Below are positions 1 to 7,068 of a stretch of 21,101 nt of DNA, in pieces. The notes beneath the pieces are model-generated. The model was given only the letters and a program-made list of their open reading frames with translations, made no database searches and was not told where the DNA came from. The translations under genes were made by a program, and so were the position numbers. The first letter of the stretch is position 1, and each line of letters begins with the position of its first letter. Source of the DNA: Clostridia bacterium (GTDB taxonomy: Bacteria > Bacillota_A > Clostridia > Christensenellales > Aristaeellaceae); contig JAFWYA010000016.1 of assembly GCA_017517815.1 (NCBI GenBank), positions 1 to 21,101 of the forward strand, given 5' to 3'.

Positions 1-19
1 CCTAAGGAGGTGAAAGAAG

Positions 20-256
20 TTGCCGAACATCAAGTCCGCCATCAAGCGCGTGAAGGTGACCGAGAAGAAGAATCTCCGTAACCGTATCGTGAAGTCCAAG
101 GTGAAGACTGCTGTCAAGAAGTTTGAGACGGAGGCCAACGCTGCCCAGTACAGCCTCACCACCTCCGCTATCGATAAAGCCGTTGCCAAGGGCATTCTGC
201 ACAAGAATACCGCGAACCGCAAGAAGGCTCGCCTGGCTAAAATGGTGAACGCTTAA
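20..256 (+). CDS. rpsT: 30S ribosomal protein S20
   Basis: S20 is a primary 16S rRNA-binding protein of the small ribosomal subunit. The 78-residue product is very basic and helical and carries typical S20 blocks: PNIKSAIKRVK at the N-terminus, KNLRNRIVKSKVKTAVKKF in the middle and KGILHKNTANRKKARLAK near the C-terminus. It is a little shorter than the usual 85-90 residues. The start is a TTG codon 9 bases after AAGGAGG (positions 4-10); no ATG fits. Escherichia coli rpsT also starts at UUG and its product represses its own translation, so the weak start may be part of autoregulation here too (inference). The promoter lies outside the window. A short perfect hairpin (251-267) spans the stop codon. 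Confidence 0.97.
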   Translation: MPNIKSAIKRVKVTEKKNLRNRIVKSKVKTAVKKFETEANAAQYSLTTSAIDKAVAKGILHKNTANRKKARLAKMVNA

Positions 257-320
257 GTTTCTTAAGCGGTGCCGCCGACCTGCGCGTTGCGTATGTTTCA
301 GCGGCAGGTCGAAGCAGTGG

Positions 321-366
321 AAAAAGCAATGCCGTGTGATGAAAGTCACACGGCTTTTGCTTTTTT
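321..366 (+). terminator. Rho-independent terminator of rpsT
   Basis: A perfect 9-bp stem (331-339 with 346-354, GCCGTGTGA against TCACACGGC) has a 6-base loop and is followed by TTTTGCTTTTTT. The A-rich stretch at 321-328 can partly pair with the T-rich tail and lengthen the stem. A second inverted repeat, CGACCTGC (276-283) with GCAGGTCG (304-311), lies just upstream. Confidence 0.9.
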
Positions 367-446
367 GATTTGAAAAGCAAATTGTTTCGAATGATGACAG
401 TTACATAACAAAACTATTACAAAATGCAATCAAATTTTGGTTGCTA

Positions 447-476
447 TTTACAACAAAAGGAAGAAAACGGTATACT
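447..476 (+). promoter_or_regulatory. Predicted sigma-A promoter of the surface protein gene
   Basis: The -35 is TTTACA (447-452) and the -10 is TATACT (471-476), with an 18-base spacer. This predicts transcription from about 483 and a leader of about 65 bases before the ATG at 550. The surroundings are AT-rich. The two boxes each differ from consensus by one base. Confidence 0.65.
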
Positions 477-549
477 GTATTTGGTTTGATAATGGAATGA
501 TTACAATGGTGTAATGTGTTCCTATTATGTATACAAAGGGGTTCTGAGT

Positions 550-3500
550 ATGCTGTTTGTTTCTCCAAAGGCCATTAAAAAAGTGTTTGCGCTGTGTGCT
601 GCGCTTCTTCTTTGCATGCTGTCAGCGGCTGCACTGGCAGAAGGTGCGCATGCTCTGCCGGGAACGGTAGAAGTGACGCAGCTTTGCTGTACATCCGTCG
701 TCGATGGCACCGAGACCTTTGACAACGATAACGCCCCGGGGCATGACCAAAGCGCGAGCAATGGTATTCTGCGTACCTTTGATACGGCTACCTATCATTT
801 GCGCGCTGCGATTCAGGAGCCGGAGAACCCTGTGCAAAACGAAGTGAGCGATCGCATGAATATCCGTGTAGAGATTCCCTGCGACGAAGGCGACGCTCTG
901 TTTGTAATGGAGGAAATGCTGTGGCTTGAAAACGGCAAGTCTGAGTATGACGAGACAGCCAAAGAACTGGTGCTCACCGGCAGCATGAAGGTGCAAAGCA
1001 GCCCGATTTCCGTCTACTGGCAGGAGTTTGCCGTACCCGTCAAGGCCTATAAGATGAAGCAGGGTGAAACGCTCAAGCCTGTGTTCTTTGCATGGGTTGA
1101 CGGGCAGAAGGTTCCGGCCATGCTGGAGGACTTTGACACGACCCTTACCATTTCCGCCAAGGAAAGGCTGAATGTGCAGCTGAGCCTGGGAACAGAGTAC
1201 CAGGACGGAACTTTCCAGTTTGACGAAACGGAAAGTGTATACGGTCGTATGGTAGGCCTAGCTGTCAGTGTCCAGTTGGCAAGCGACCACGATGATTTCA
1301 AGGGAATTCAGCTGCCGGAAGGTCCCATTTCCTTTGATGTAAATCTCAAGACGCTCAGAGCGGATAAAAACAATTCTGGCAGTAAGCCTGTGGATGTGAC
1401 TGCCGACTATCTGCCTCGCCTTTGGGATTACCATCAAATGTTCTATGGACAGGATGAAACCGGTAAGCTCGAAAGGCAAATTGGCAAGTTTAAACTTGCA
1501 AAAAAATTGCCTTTTGGCAAGTGGAATGAAAAAACAAATGCATCGCAGAGCGTTTATGACAGCGGTGAAGCGATCGTATCTCAGGATGGGGATATTCTCC
1601 ATTTTACCTTCAGCAATTATGATTTTGCGCCGGAGATCAAGTTCCCTTCCGCAACGCTGGGCGGAACGGCATATGACAAAAAGATCGGCTGCTTTACGCA
1701 GGCCTATGTACAGCTTATCGCACCTTATAAGGATGATGATGTAGCTGATATGAATGCTGAACTCTTCTGGAGCGAAGTTGAATTGAAGGCCGACACACTC
1801 GAACTGAATGGCGGTCCCATCAGCCAGGAAGAGAAAGACACACGAGATGACAAAGTCTCTCTTTCCATTCAACGGGTTGAAGGCAGCGTCCATCAGTCTT
1901 TGTGGTATCTGACTGAGGATGAGTACAAAACACTCGAAACCAAACAAGGCGCCATGTACAACAGCGCGGTTTTTTCAAAGACATATGGCGGCAGTGAATT
2001 TGTTGCTTATCCGGGGCAGGACCTGCATCTGTTTGCGTTGTCCAGTGTCAGTGGCGGCCTTAGCATCGGAAATCTTCATGGCCTTGACTATTTGATCAAA
2101 CTGCCGGCAGATATTCAGGTGCGCGAAGATGCTGATACTTGTGACATGAATGCTGTACTGGTGGATTATCCAGACGATCCTTTGAAAGGCTGGCGCTGCA
2201 GAACAGTTCAGCCAAATCCTGCGGGCTGGACCTGGAAAGCGTATTTTGCGGTCAAACAGGATCGCAAGCCCTGGACAGACGAAGAAGAAATGGACAGAGC
2301 ATTGAGCTTTGACCTGGAAATGTATGAGAAACGTGAATATATTCCCAAGGATGCTGTCATCGTGGGTGTTTTTTTCCAGGGACGTTCCACCGGGGATTCG
2401 CTTCCTGCAGATTACATGTGCCGTTTTGACCTGCCTGTGCATATAGATGAAAACGCTCAGACGGGTTATGTGTATCCTGTTAATCAGGAGGCCGACCTGT
2501 ACGTTAAACCCACTGGCATGACACATGAGGAAGGTATGCGCTTTCCGCCTAAAAATGGTGTGGAAAACAAATACCGTTATGTATATGAAAAATATCTCGA
2601 GCCGTTCAAAAAGCATACGCAATATGATGATCGCCTGAATGGCCAGGCGCCCTTCAGAAGCTGGCGCGGGGAGGGCATGTATGTGCTGCATTACGCCTAT
2701 GACAAGACTGTGTATGATGAAAACGGTCAGGTAATGGCTGGAACGCCGCTGGCGCACAACCAATATTACAATAACAGCGAGGAAATTAAGGAAAATAACC
2801 AACGATATATAACGTATGATACCGGTTCTTACTTCGGCGGCGTAAGCATACTGATCAACGGTGTAGAGGCAAAGCTTGAAAAAAGCATTGCCCAGCTCGG
2901 CGCGGACAACCGTTCACGTTCGGTGTACAATCTGAATGCCGGTGAGTATCGGGTGGATTATACCATTCAGCCGTCCTTTGAGTTTGTGGGAACCTTCAAG
3001 GAAAAAGATATGAAGGACGAGCTCGTGATCACGGATACGCTGGATGCGCACCTCACCTATGAAAAGGGCAGTGCGCGCCTGGGCGGTACTTATGATACGG
3101 CGCTGGAAACTGTGAACGGTGGTACGGCATTTGAACCTTACATTTCAACCAACAGCAAGGGGCATACGGTGCTTACATGGTTCATTCGGAATGCTGAAGC
3201 AGGCGTTGAGCTGCCGCCCATCCATTATTCCTGCAAAATCAAGCCCGGTACAGACAATGCAACGATTGTCAGCAATACTGCAACCATCACCGCTGATACT
3301 GACAAACGTTCACTTGCTGAATTTAACAGCAATCTCGCTACCGCCTCCTTCCAGGTGGTGCACACCACGGGTTCCATGCTCAACAAGAAGGTCGACAAGG
3401 CCTATGCCGAGCTGAAGGATCAGATCGTTTATACGGTCACATTTGCCAATGTGGGCGATACAGCCTATAACAATCTGCGGCTGCGCGATATTCTGCCCTA

Positions 3501-4434
3501 TGACGGCGACGGCCGCGGCACCGACCTGCGCGGCGGTACCTACACGGTGGATTCCATCAGCATTTCCGGCGGTCAGAATGCCAGCGTTTATACCACAGGC
3601 AGCGCCGGGGTGCGCACGCAGGCCATGAATGAGCTGAACCTTTCCGACAGCAGCTGGACGCGCAAGACCCTCAGCGGTGGACGCGTAAACGTTGGTCAGG
3701 AACTGGGTGATATCACCGCGCTGGCCTGCGAGGTGGATGTGCCTGCGGGCGAGACTGTTGCCGTCGAAATAGCCATTACTCTGAACTGCACCAAGGCCGG
3801 TGCGAAACTGGTGGATATCGCTGATGCCTTCACCGAAAACCATCAGGAGCTGCATACGCTCAAGGTGGTCACCGAGGTTGTTTCCCGCAGACTCAGCGGC
3901 CTTGCCTGGTTCGACTCCAACCGCAATGGCGCCCGCGAACCCGGTGAGCAGCTGCTGAAGGATATGAAGATTACGCTGATGACGGAGGACGGGGATGCTG
4001 TGGAGGACATTTACGGCAACGCCGTTCAGCAGGTCATTACCGGGAATGACGGTTTCTACGAGTTTATCGCGTTGCCTGCCGGTTCGTATCAGGTACGTTT
4101 TGATGCAGACAACAGCCTGGCAGCCGGACGTCCTGTCACGCTTCAGCGTGTTCCGGGCGTAGACTGGACCATTAACTCTGATGCGTGGGATATCGGCGGT
4201 GTGGCGGTGATCTACGTGAAACTGCCTACGCTGGAAGCCCTGAGCCTGCTGGCACAGCAAGGCCTGCCTGCTGAATGGAGCGAGGAACACCTTGATGCAG
4301 GCTACACCACCGGAGGAGTGAACGGCGTGCCGCCCACGGGCGATGCTACTCCCATCGTGCTGCTGGCCATGCTTTGGGCAGCAGCTGCCGGCATGATGTA
4401 CCTGCTGGCCGTGCGCCGCAGGGAAAAAGCTTGA
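550..4434 (+). CDS. LPXTG-type cell-wall-anchored surface protein with SdrD B-like domain
   Basis: This is an exported, probably sortase-anchored protein of 1294 residues. An in-frame ATG at 514 has no ribosome binding site. The ATG at 550 follows AAAGGGG by 8 bases and gives a clean signal peptide (basic KAIKK, a hydrophobic core, then ALAEG). Residues from about 40 to 790 form a large ectodomain I do not recognise. About 800-930 and 945-1110 look like two DUF11-type Ig-like domains (the second begins VDKAYAELKDQIVYTVTF). About 1112-1190 is an SdrD B/Cna B-like domain (GLAWFDSNRNGAREPGE ... GNDGFYEFIALPAGSYQVRFD). The C-terminus has the sorting signal VPPTGD at 1260-1265, a hydrophobic helix and RRREKA. 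VPPTG departs from LPXTG at the first position, and no sortase is present in the window. The role is probably adhesion or surface structure, with ligand unknown. Base composition shifts along the gene. Confidence 0.88.
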   Translation: MLFVSPKAIKKVFALCAALLLCMLSAAALAEGAHALPGTVEVTQLCCTSVVDGTETFDNDNAPGHDQSASNGILRTFDTATYHLRAAIQEPENPVQNEVSDRMNIRVEIPCDEGDALFVMEEMLWLENGKSEYDETAKELVLTGSMKVQSSPISVYWQEFAVPVKAYKMKQGETLKPVFFAWVDGQKVPAMLEDFDTTLTISAKERLNVQLSLGTEYQDGTFQFDETESVYGRMVGLAVSVQLASDHDDFKGIQLPEGPISFDVNLKTLRADKNNSGSKPVDVTADYLPRLWDYHQMFYGQDETGKLERQIGKFKLAKKLPFGKWNEKTNASQSVYDSGEAIVSQDGDILHFTFSNYDFAPEIKFPSATLGGTAYDKKIGCFTQAYVQLIAPYKDDDVADMNAELFWSEVELKADTLELNGGPISQEEKDTRDDKVSLSIQRVEGSVHQSLWYLTEDEYKTLETKQGAMYNSAVFSKTYGGSEFVAYPGQDLHLFALSSVSGGLSIGNLHGLDYLIKLPADIQVREDADTCDMNAVLVDYPDDPLKGWRCRTVQPNPAGWTWKAYFAVKQDRKPWTDEEEMDRALSFDLEMYEKREYIPKDAVIVGVFFQGRSTGDSLPADYMCRFDLPVHIDENAQTGYVYPVNQEADLYVKPTGMTHEEGMRFPPKNGVENKYRYVYEKYLEPFKKHTQYDDRLNGQAPFRSWRGEGMYVLHYAYDKTVYDENGQVMAGTPLAHNQYYNNSEEIKENNQRYITYDTGSYFGGVSILINGVEAKLEKSIAQLGADNRSRSVYNLNAGEYRVDYTIQPSFEFVGTFKEKDMKDELVITDTLDAHLTYEKGSARLGGTYDTALETVNGGTAFEPYISTNSKGHTVLTWFIRNAEAGVELPPIHYSCKIKPGTDNATIVSNTATITADTDKRSLAEFNSNLATASFQVVHTTGSMLNKKVDKAYAELKDQIVYTVTFANVGDTAYNNLRLRDILPYDGDGRGTDLRGGTYTVDSISISGGQNASVYTTGSAGVRTQAMNELNLSDSSWTRKTLSGGRVNVGQELGDITALACEVDVPAGETVAVEIAITLNCTKAGAKLVDIADAFTENHQELHTLKVVTEVVSRRLSGLAWFDSNRNGAREPGEQLLKDMKITLMTEDGDAVEDIYGNAVQQVITGNDGFYEFIALPAGSYQVRFDADNSLAAGRPVTLQRVPGVDWTINSDAWDIGGVAVIYVKLPTLEALSLLAQQGLPAEWSEEHLDAGYTTGGVNGVPPTGDATPIVLLAMLWAAAAGMMYLLAVRRREKA

Positions 4435-4443
4435 AAATGAATC

Positions 4444-4490
4444 AAAAGGAGCTGCATTCAGAATGAATGCAGCTCCTTTTGTTATGCTTT
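4444..4490. terminator. Bidirectional terminator between surface protein gene and rimI
   Basis: A perfect 17-bp stem (4444-4460 with 4464-4480) has a GAA triloop. The left arm begins AAAAGGAGC and the right arm ends GCTCCTTTT, so each strand ends its hairpin in a T-run. A further TTTTTT follows at 4488-4493. It sits between two convergent genes and can serve both. Confidence 0.92.
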
Positions 4491-4491
4491 T

Positions 4492-4986
4492 TTATGCCTC
4501 TTCGTCTTCAGTAACCTCGAAAAAGTCTTCCTGTACCTCAGGCATGTTCTGGCATACATACAGGTAGGCATCTTCGCCGTTATCCTCGTAATAGCGCTTG
4601 CGTACGCCCAGCTCAATGAAACCCAGGCTTTTGTACATGTTCTGCGCTACGGTGTTGGATTTGCGCACCTCCAGCGTCATGTACTGTACGCCCATATTGG
4701 CGGCATACTGCATCAGCTCACGGGTCACGCCCTTGCCGATGCCGCGGCCACGGGCGGACTGTGTGACGGCGATGTTGGTGATATGCCCTTCATCAAAAAT
4801 GAGCCACGCGCCGGCATAGCCAAGCACCTTTCCATCCTCTTCAGCCACGATGTAGCGGGCGCACTTGTTGGTGGTCATCTCGTCCACGAAACTCTGATAG
4901 CTCCACGGCGTATGGAAGGTGTCCAGCTCGATTTGATGCACCTGCGGCACATCCTCCAGCGTCATGCGGCGGTAGATCACACTCAT
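4492..4986 (-). CDS. rimI: Ribosomal protein S18-alanine N-acetyltransferase (GNAT family)
   Basis: RimI transfers an acetyl group from acetyl-CoA to the N-terminal alanine of ribosomal protein S18. The 164-residue product has the GNAT fold: TNIAV (strand 4, 70-74), the acetyl-CoA pyrophosphate loop ARGRGIGKG (78-86), LEVRKSN (105-111, with the expected glutamate) and MYKSLGFIE (118-126, with the tyrosine used as general acid). About 18 acidic C-terminal residues extend past the usual family end. It is the last gene of the ribU-tsaE-tsaB-rimI run. Its ATG overlaps the tsaB stop in an ATGA, so translation is probably coupled. Neighbouring tsaB supports RimI over a generic GNAT, since tsaE, tsaB and rimI commonly cluster in Bacillota. 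The substrate is not shown by sequence alone. Confidence 0.9.
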   Translation of the reverse strand: MSVIYRRMTLEDVPQVHQIELDTFHTPWSYQSFVDEMTTNKCARYIVAEEDGKVLGYAGAWLIFDEGHITNIAVTQSARGRGIGKGVTRELMQYAANMGVQYMTLEVRKSNTVAQNMYKSLGFIELGVRKRYYEDNGEDAYLYVCQNMPEVQEDFFEVTEDEEA

Positions 4987-5690
4987 GCATTGCCTCCCAG
5001 CTTACGGGCGCGTTCGCGCTCAGCCTGCGGCGCGCGCAGATAAACGGGCATGAGAGTCAGGTAATCCACCTGATCCGCCTGATGTTCGTACGCCAGCACC
5101 GCTGCCGAAGCGGGACGCAGATAGCTCATGTGCGCAGGTGCGAACACAGCACGATCTCCCAGAAGGTCAACAATGGCATTGCGATAGGTTTTAACGCCGT
5201 CCCCAATGAAGCAGAGTTTGCGGTCTCCAGCAACTTCGAGCGCCTTTTGGATGAATGCAGGCAGCTTCTCGGCCATATTGTCAAGCACACGCACAGGCGG
5301 CATGCCGGGCAGGAATGCAGCGCCGTATACCTGACCGGCACGCGCGTCCTGAATGGGGCAAAGCAGCATGTCGTTCATGCATACGCCACCAGCCAGCGCC
5401 TCCAGTGCATCCACGCCCACACAGGGCTTGCCTGCGCCGTGCGCCATGCCTTTGACGGCGCTCACACCGATGCGCACGCCTGTAAAGGAACCGGGGCCGG
5501 TGACGCAGGCGTACAGGTCGATGGCGCTCACGTCAAGACCGGCACGGCCCAGCGCCTCTTCGATCATGGGCATCAGATTCACAGAATGCGTCAGCTTATT
5601 GACGGTAGCGCCTTCGTAGGCAACTTCTCCGTCGCGAAGCACCGCTACGCCCGCTACGGGGCCGGAAGTATCCACCGCAAGGATGTTCAT
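4983..5690 (-). CDS. tsaB: tRNA threonylcarbamoyladenosine biosynthesis protein TsaB
   Basis: TsaB is the non-catalytic partner of TsaD in the complex that places t6A at position 37 of ANN-decoding tRNAs. The 235-residue product has the ASKHA fold: NILAVDTSGPVAGVAVL at 2-18 and TGPGSFTGVRIGVSAVKG at 64-81, the best conserved TsaB block. A longer frame opens at 5708, but the ATG at 5690 is the better start: it overlaps the tsaE stop in an ATGA, follows GGAAAGGA by about 8 bases and begins exactly at the conserved N-terminus. TsaB lacks the metal-binding HxxxH of TsaD, as expected. No tsaD is present in this window, so the catalytic subunit must be encoded elsewhere. Confidence 0.95.
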   Translation of the reverse strand: MNILAVDTSGPVAGVAVLRDGEVAYEGATVNKLTHSVNLMPMIEEALGRAGLDVSAIDLYACVTGPGSFTGVRIGVSAVKGMAHGAGKPCVGVDALEALAGGVCMNDMLLCPIQDARAGQVYGAAFLPGMPPVRVLDNMAEKLPAFIQKALEVAGDRKLCFIGDGVKTYRNAIVDLLGDRAVFAPAHMSYLRPASAAVLAYEHQADQVDYLTLMPVYLRAPQAERERARKLGGNA

Positions 5691-6142
5691 AGGGTCAGTC
5701 CTTTCCAATCCAGTTCGCGAAAGCCGCCCACAGGGGTCAGCGTGATCCGGCGCGAATCGTCGCCGATAGGCTCAAGCGCCACTTCCAGATAGGTTTCAGG
5801 TATGGCTTCCTCGGCGCGGCTGGGCCACTCAACCACCGCTACGCCGCCGGCGTGCAGGTATTCATCCATGGAAAGCTCATAAAGCTCCTCCACGTCATTG
5901 AGACGGTACCAGTCAAAGTGATACAGCGGCAAGCGGCCGGAGTCGTGCAGCTGCATGATGGTAAAGGTGGGGCTGGTGACATAACCGGTCACGCCCAGGC
6001 CGCGCGCAAGGCCGCGGGTGAATTCGCTTTTGCCCGCACCCATGTCGCCCAGCATCAGCAGCACGTCGTCGGGCTGCAGCTGGCGGGCAAGCGCAGCGCC
6101 AAGCGCCTGCGTCTGGGCTACGCTGTGTGTTTCAAAATTCAA
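5687..6142 (-). CDS. tsaE: tRNA threonylcarbamoyladenosine biosynthesis ATPase TsaE
   Basis: TsaE is the P-loop ATPase that drives turnover of the TsaB-TsaD complex in t6A synthesis. The 151-residue product has Walker A GDMGAGKSEFTRG (32-44), the family motif SPTF (57-60), HFDWYRL (75-81) and the strand VVEWP (103-107) of the Walker B-like region. All hallmark residues are present. The start is TTG at 6140-6142, 9 bases after GGAGG, which itself abuts the ribU stop codon. The gap to ribU is 15 bases, and the stop overlaps the tsaB start by four bases. Confidence 0.95.
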   Translation of the reverse strand: MNFETHSVAQTQALGAALARQLQPDDVLLMLGDMGAGKSEFTRGLARGLGVTGYVTSPTFTIMQLHDSGRLPLYHFDWYRLNDVEELYELSMDEYLHAGGVAVVEWPSRAEEAIPETYLEVALEPIGDDSRRITLTPVGGFRELDWKGLTL

Positions 6143-6157
6143 GGTGTGTCGCCTCCG

Positions 6158-6760
6158 TCAGCGGGTCTTCCTGCCGTGCAGGATGGGGGAAAGGGGCTTG
6201 TAGATGAGGGCCGTCAGCACGCTGATGACCACCCACTTGAGCACGTTGAAGGGCGCGGTGATCATAAGCACAAACTTGCCGATGGAGTCCACCGCCGGAA
6301 GGATGGCCTGACCCATGCCCACAATGGCTTCCACAGGCATGCCGTAGGCTGCGCCGTAGAAGGGAATCATGATGTACAGATTGGTGAGCACCGCCACAAC
6401 AGTGGCCACGACCGTGCCGATGATCATGCCGACGATCGCGCCCTTGCGGCTCTTCATGCGCTTGTAGACGATGCTGGAGGGCAGCATCATGGCAAAGCCC
6501 ATGATGAAGTCGGCCAGTTCGCCTACGCCCTGCGACGTGGAGTGCAGAAGGCCAAGCAGGGCCTTTACCAGCAGGATCATGGTGCCGGGCACAGGTCCCA
6601 TGGCGAATGCGCCCAGCAGCACGGGCAGGCTGCTGAGGTCCAGCTTGTAAAACAGTACCACAGGGATCTCGATCATGAACAGCACTGCGGCGATCGCAGC
6701 AAGGATGGCAACGGTGCTCAGTTCACGGGTGGAGAGGAAAGACTTTTTGTTCTGGGTCAT
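6158..6760 (-). CDS. ribU: Riboflavin ECF transporter substrate-binding subunit RibU
   Basis: RibU is the membrane S component that binds riboflavin and works with the shared ECF module (EcfT and two ATPases), which is not encoded here. The 200-residue product is strongly hydrophobic with about five to six membrane segments. After the first helix it carries FYKLDLSSLPVLLGAFAMGP (37-56), which matches the K-x-D-x-S-x-x-P signature of RibU proteins. The upstream FMN riboswitch makes the substrate assignment firm. The ATG lies 8 bases after AAGGAGG. It is the first gene of the run that continues into tsaE, tsaB and rimI. Confidence 0.94.
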   Translation of the reverse strand: MTQNKKSFLSTRELSTVAILAAIAAVLFMIEIPVVLFYKLDLSSLPVLLGAFAMGPVPGTMILLVKALLGLLHSTSQGVGELADFIMGFAMMLPSSIVYKRMKSRKGAIVGMIIGTVVATVVAVLTNLYIMIPFYGAAYGMPVEAIVGMGQAILPAVDSIGKFVLMITAPFNVLKWVVISVLTALIYKPLSPILHGRKTR

Positions 6761-6780
6761 GATGGGGGCCTCCTTATCAA

Positions 6781-6817
6781 GAAAACTGTCCCTGATGGCT
6801 TTTATGCATCAGGGACA
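6781..6817 (-). terminator. Terminator hairpin of the FMN riboswitch (expression platform)
   Basis: On the minus strand an 11-bp perfect stem (6807-6817 with 6787-6797, TGTCCCTGATG and its complement) closes a 9-base loop and is followed by GTTTTC. It lies between the aptamer and the ribU ribosome binding site, where a ligand-dependent terminator is expected. The T-run is short. Transcription termination is the natural reading, but I did not resolve an antiterminator. Confidence 0.7.
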
Positions 6818-6840
6818 ATCACGCTTAACAAGGCGGACTG

Positions 6841-6978
6841 TTCTTCTCGCATCCGGACTTTGACTGCAAGCAGCCGTTTACCGTCGGTTCCGGAATTTCA
6901 CCGGATCGGGGAACGGACAGAGTGCCGTTCCTTCGCGGACTATACCGCCGGTAGGGATTTTCACCCTGCCCCGAAGAA
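6841..6978 (-). promoter_or_regulatory. FMN riboswitch (RFN element)
   Basis: The minus strand carries the full RFN consensus in order: GGGGCAGGGTGAAA, then CCTACCGGCGGT, AGTCCGCGA, a variable hairpin (AACGGCACTCTGTCCGTT), GGTGAAATTCCGG, ACCGACGGT and AGTCCGGATG. Closing helix P1 is TTCTTC (6973-6978) with GAAGAA (6841-6846). FMN binding normally turns off downstream expression, here ribU and probably the genes after it. Confidence 0.97.
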
Positions 6979-7004
6979 GCCATCATATATGGGTTTATGC
7001 GTGC

Positions 7005-7034
7005 ATTCTAGCACGGGCCATATGGGGATGTCAA
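7005..7034 (-). promoter_or_regulatory. Predicted sigma-A promoter of the ribU operon
   Basis: On the minus strand TTGACA (7029-7034) is followed after 18 bases by TAGAAT (7005-7010). The predicted start is about 6998, some 20 bases before the riboswitch aptamer. A consensus -35 and the correct position relative to the RFN element support it. Confidence 0.8.
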
Positions 7035-7068
7035 GGTTTATCTACCCCAAATGGGGCAGACTGAAACC

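Noticed and set aside
3310..4290. 326-codon open frame on the - strand inside the surface protein gene
   Set aside because: It has no ribosome binding site or domain and is opposite conserved SdrD B-like sequence.
7043..7054. CCCC/GGGG pairing as terminator of the actin-like gene
   Set aside because: The stem is only 4-5 bp and no T-run follows on the minus strand.
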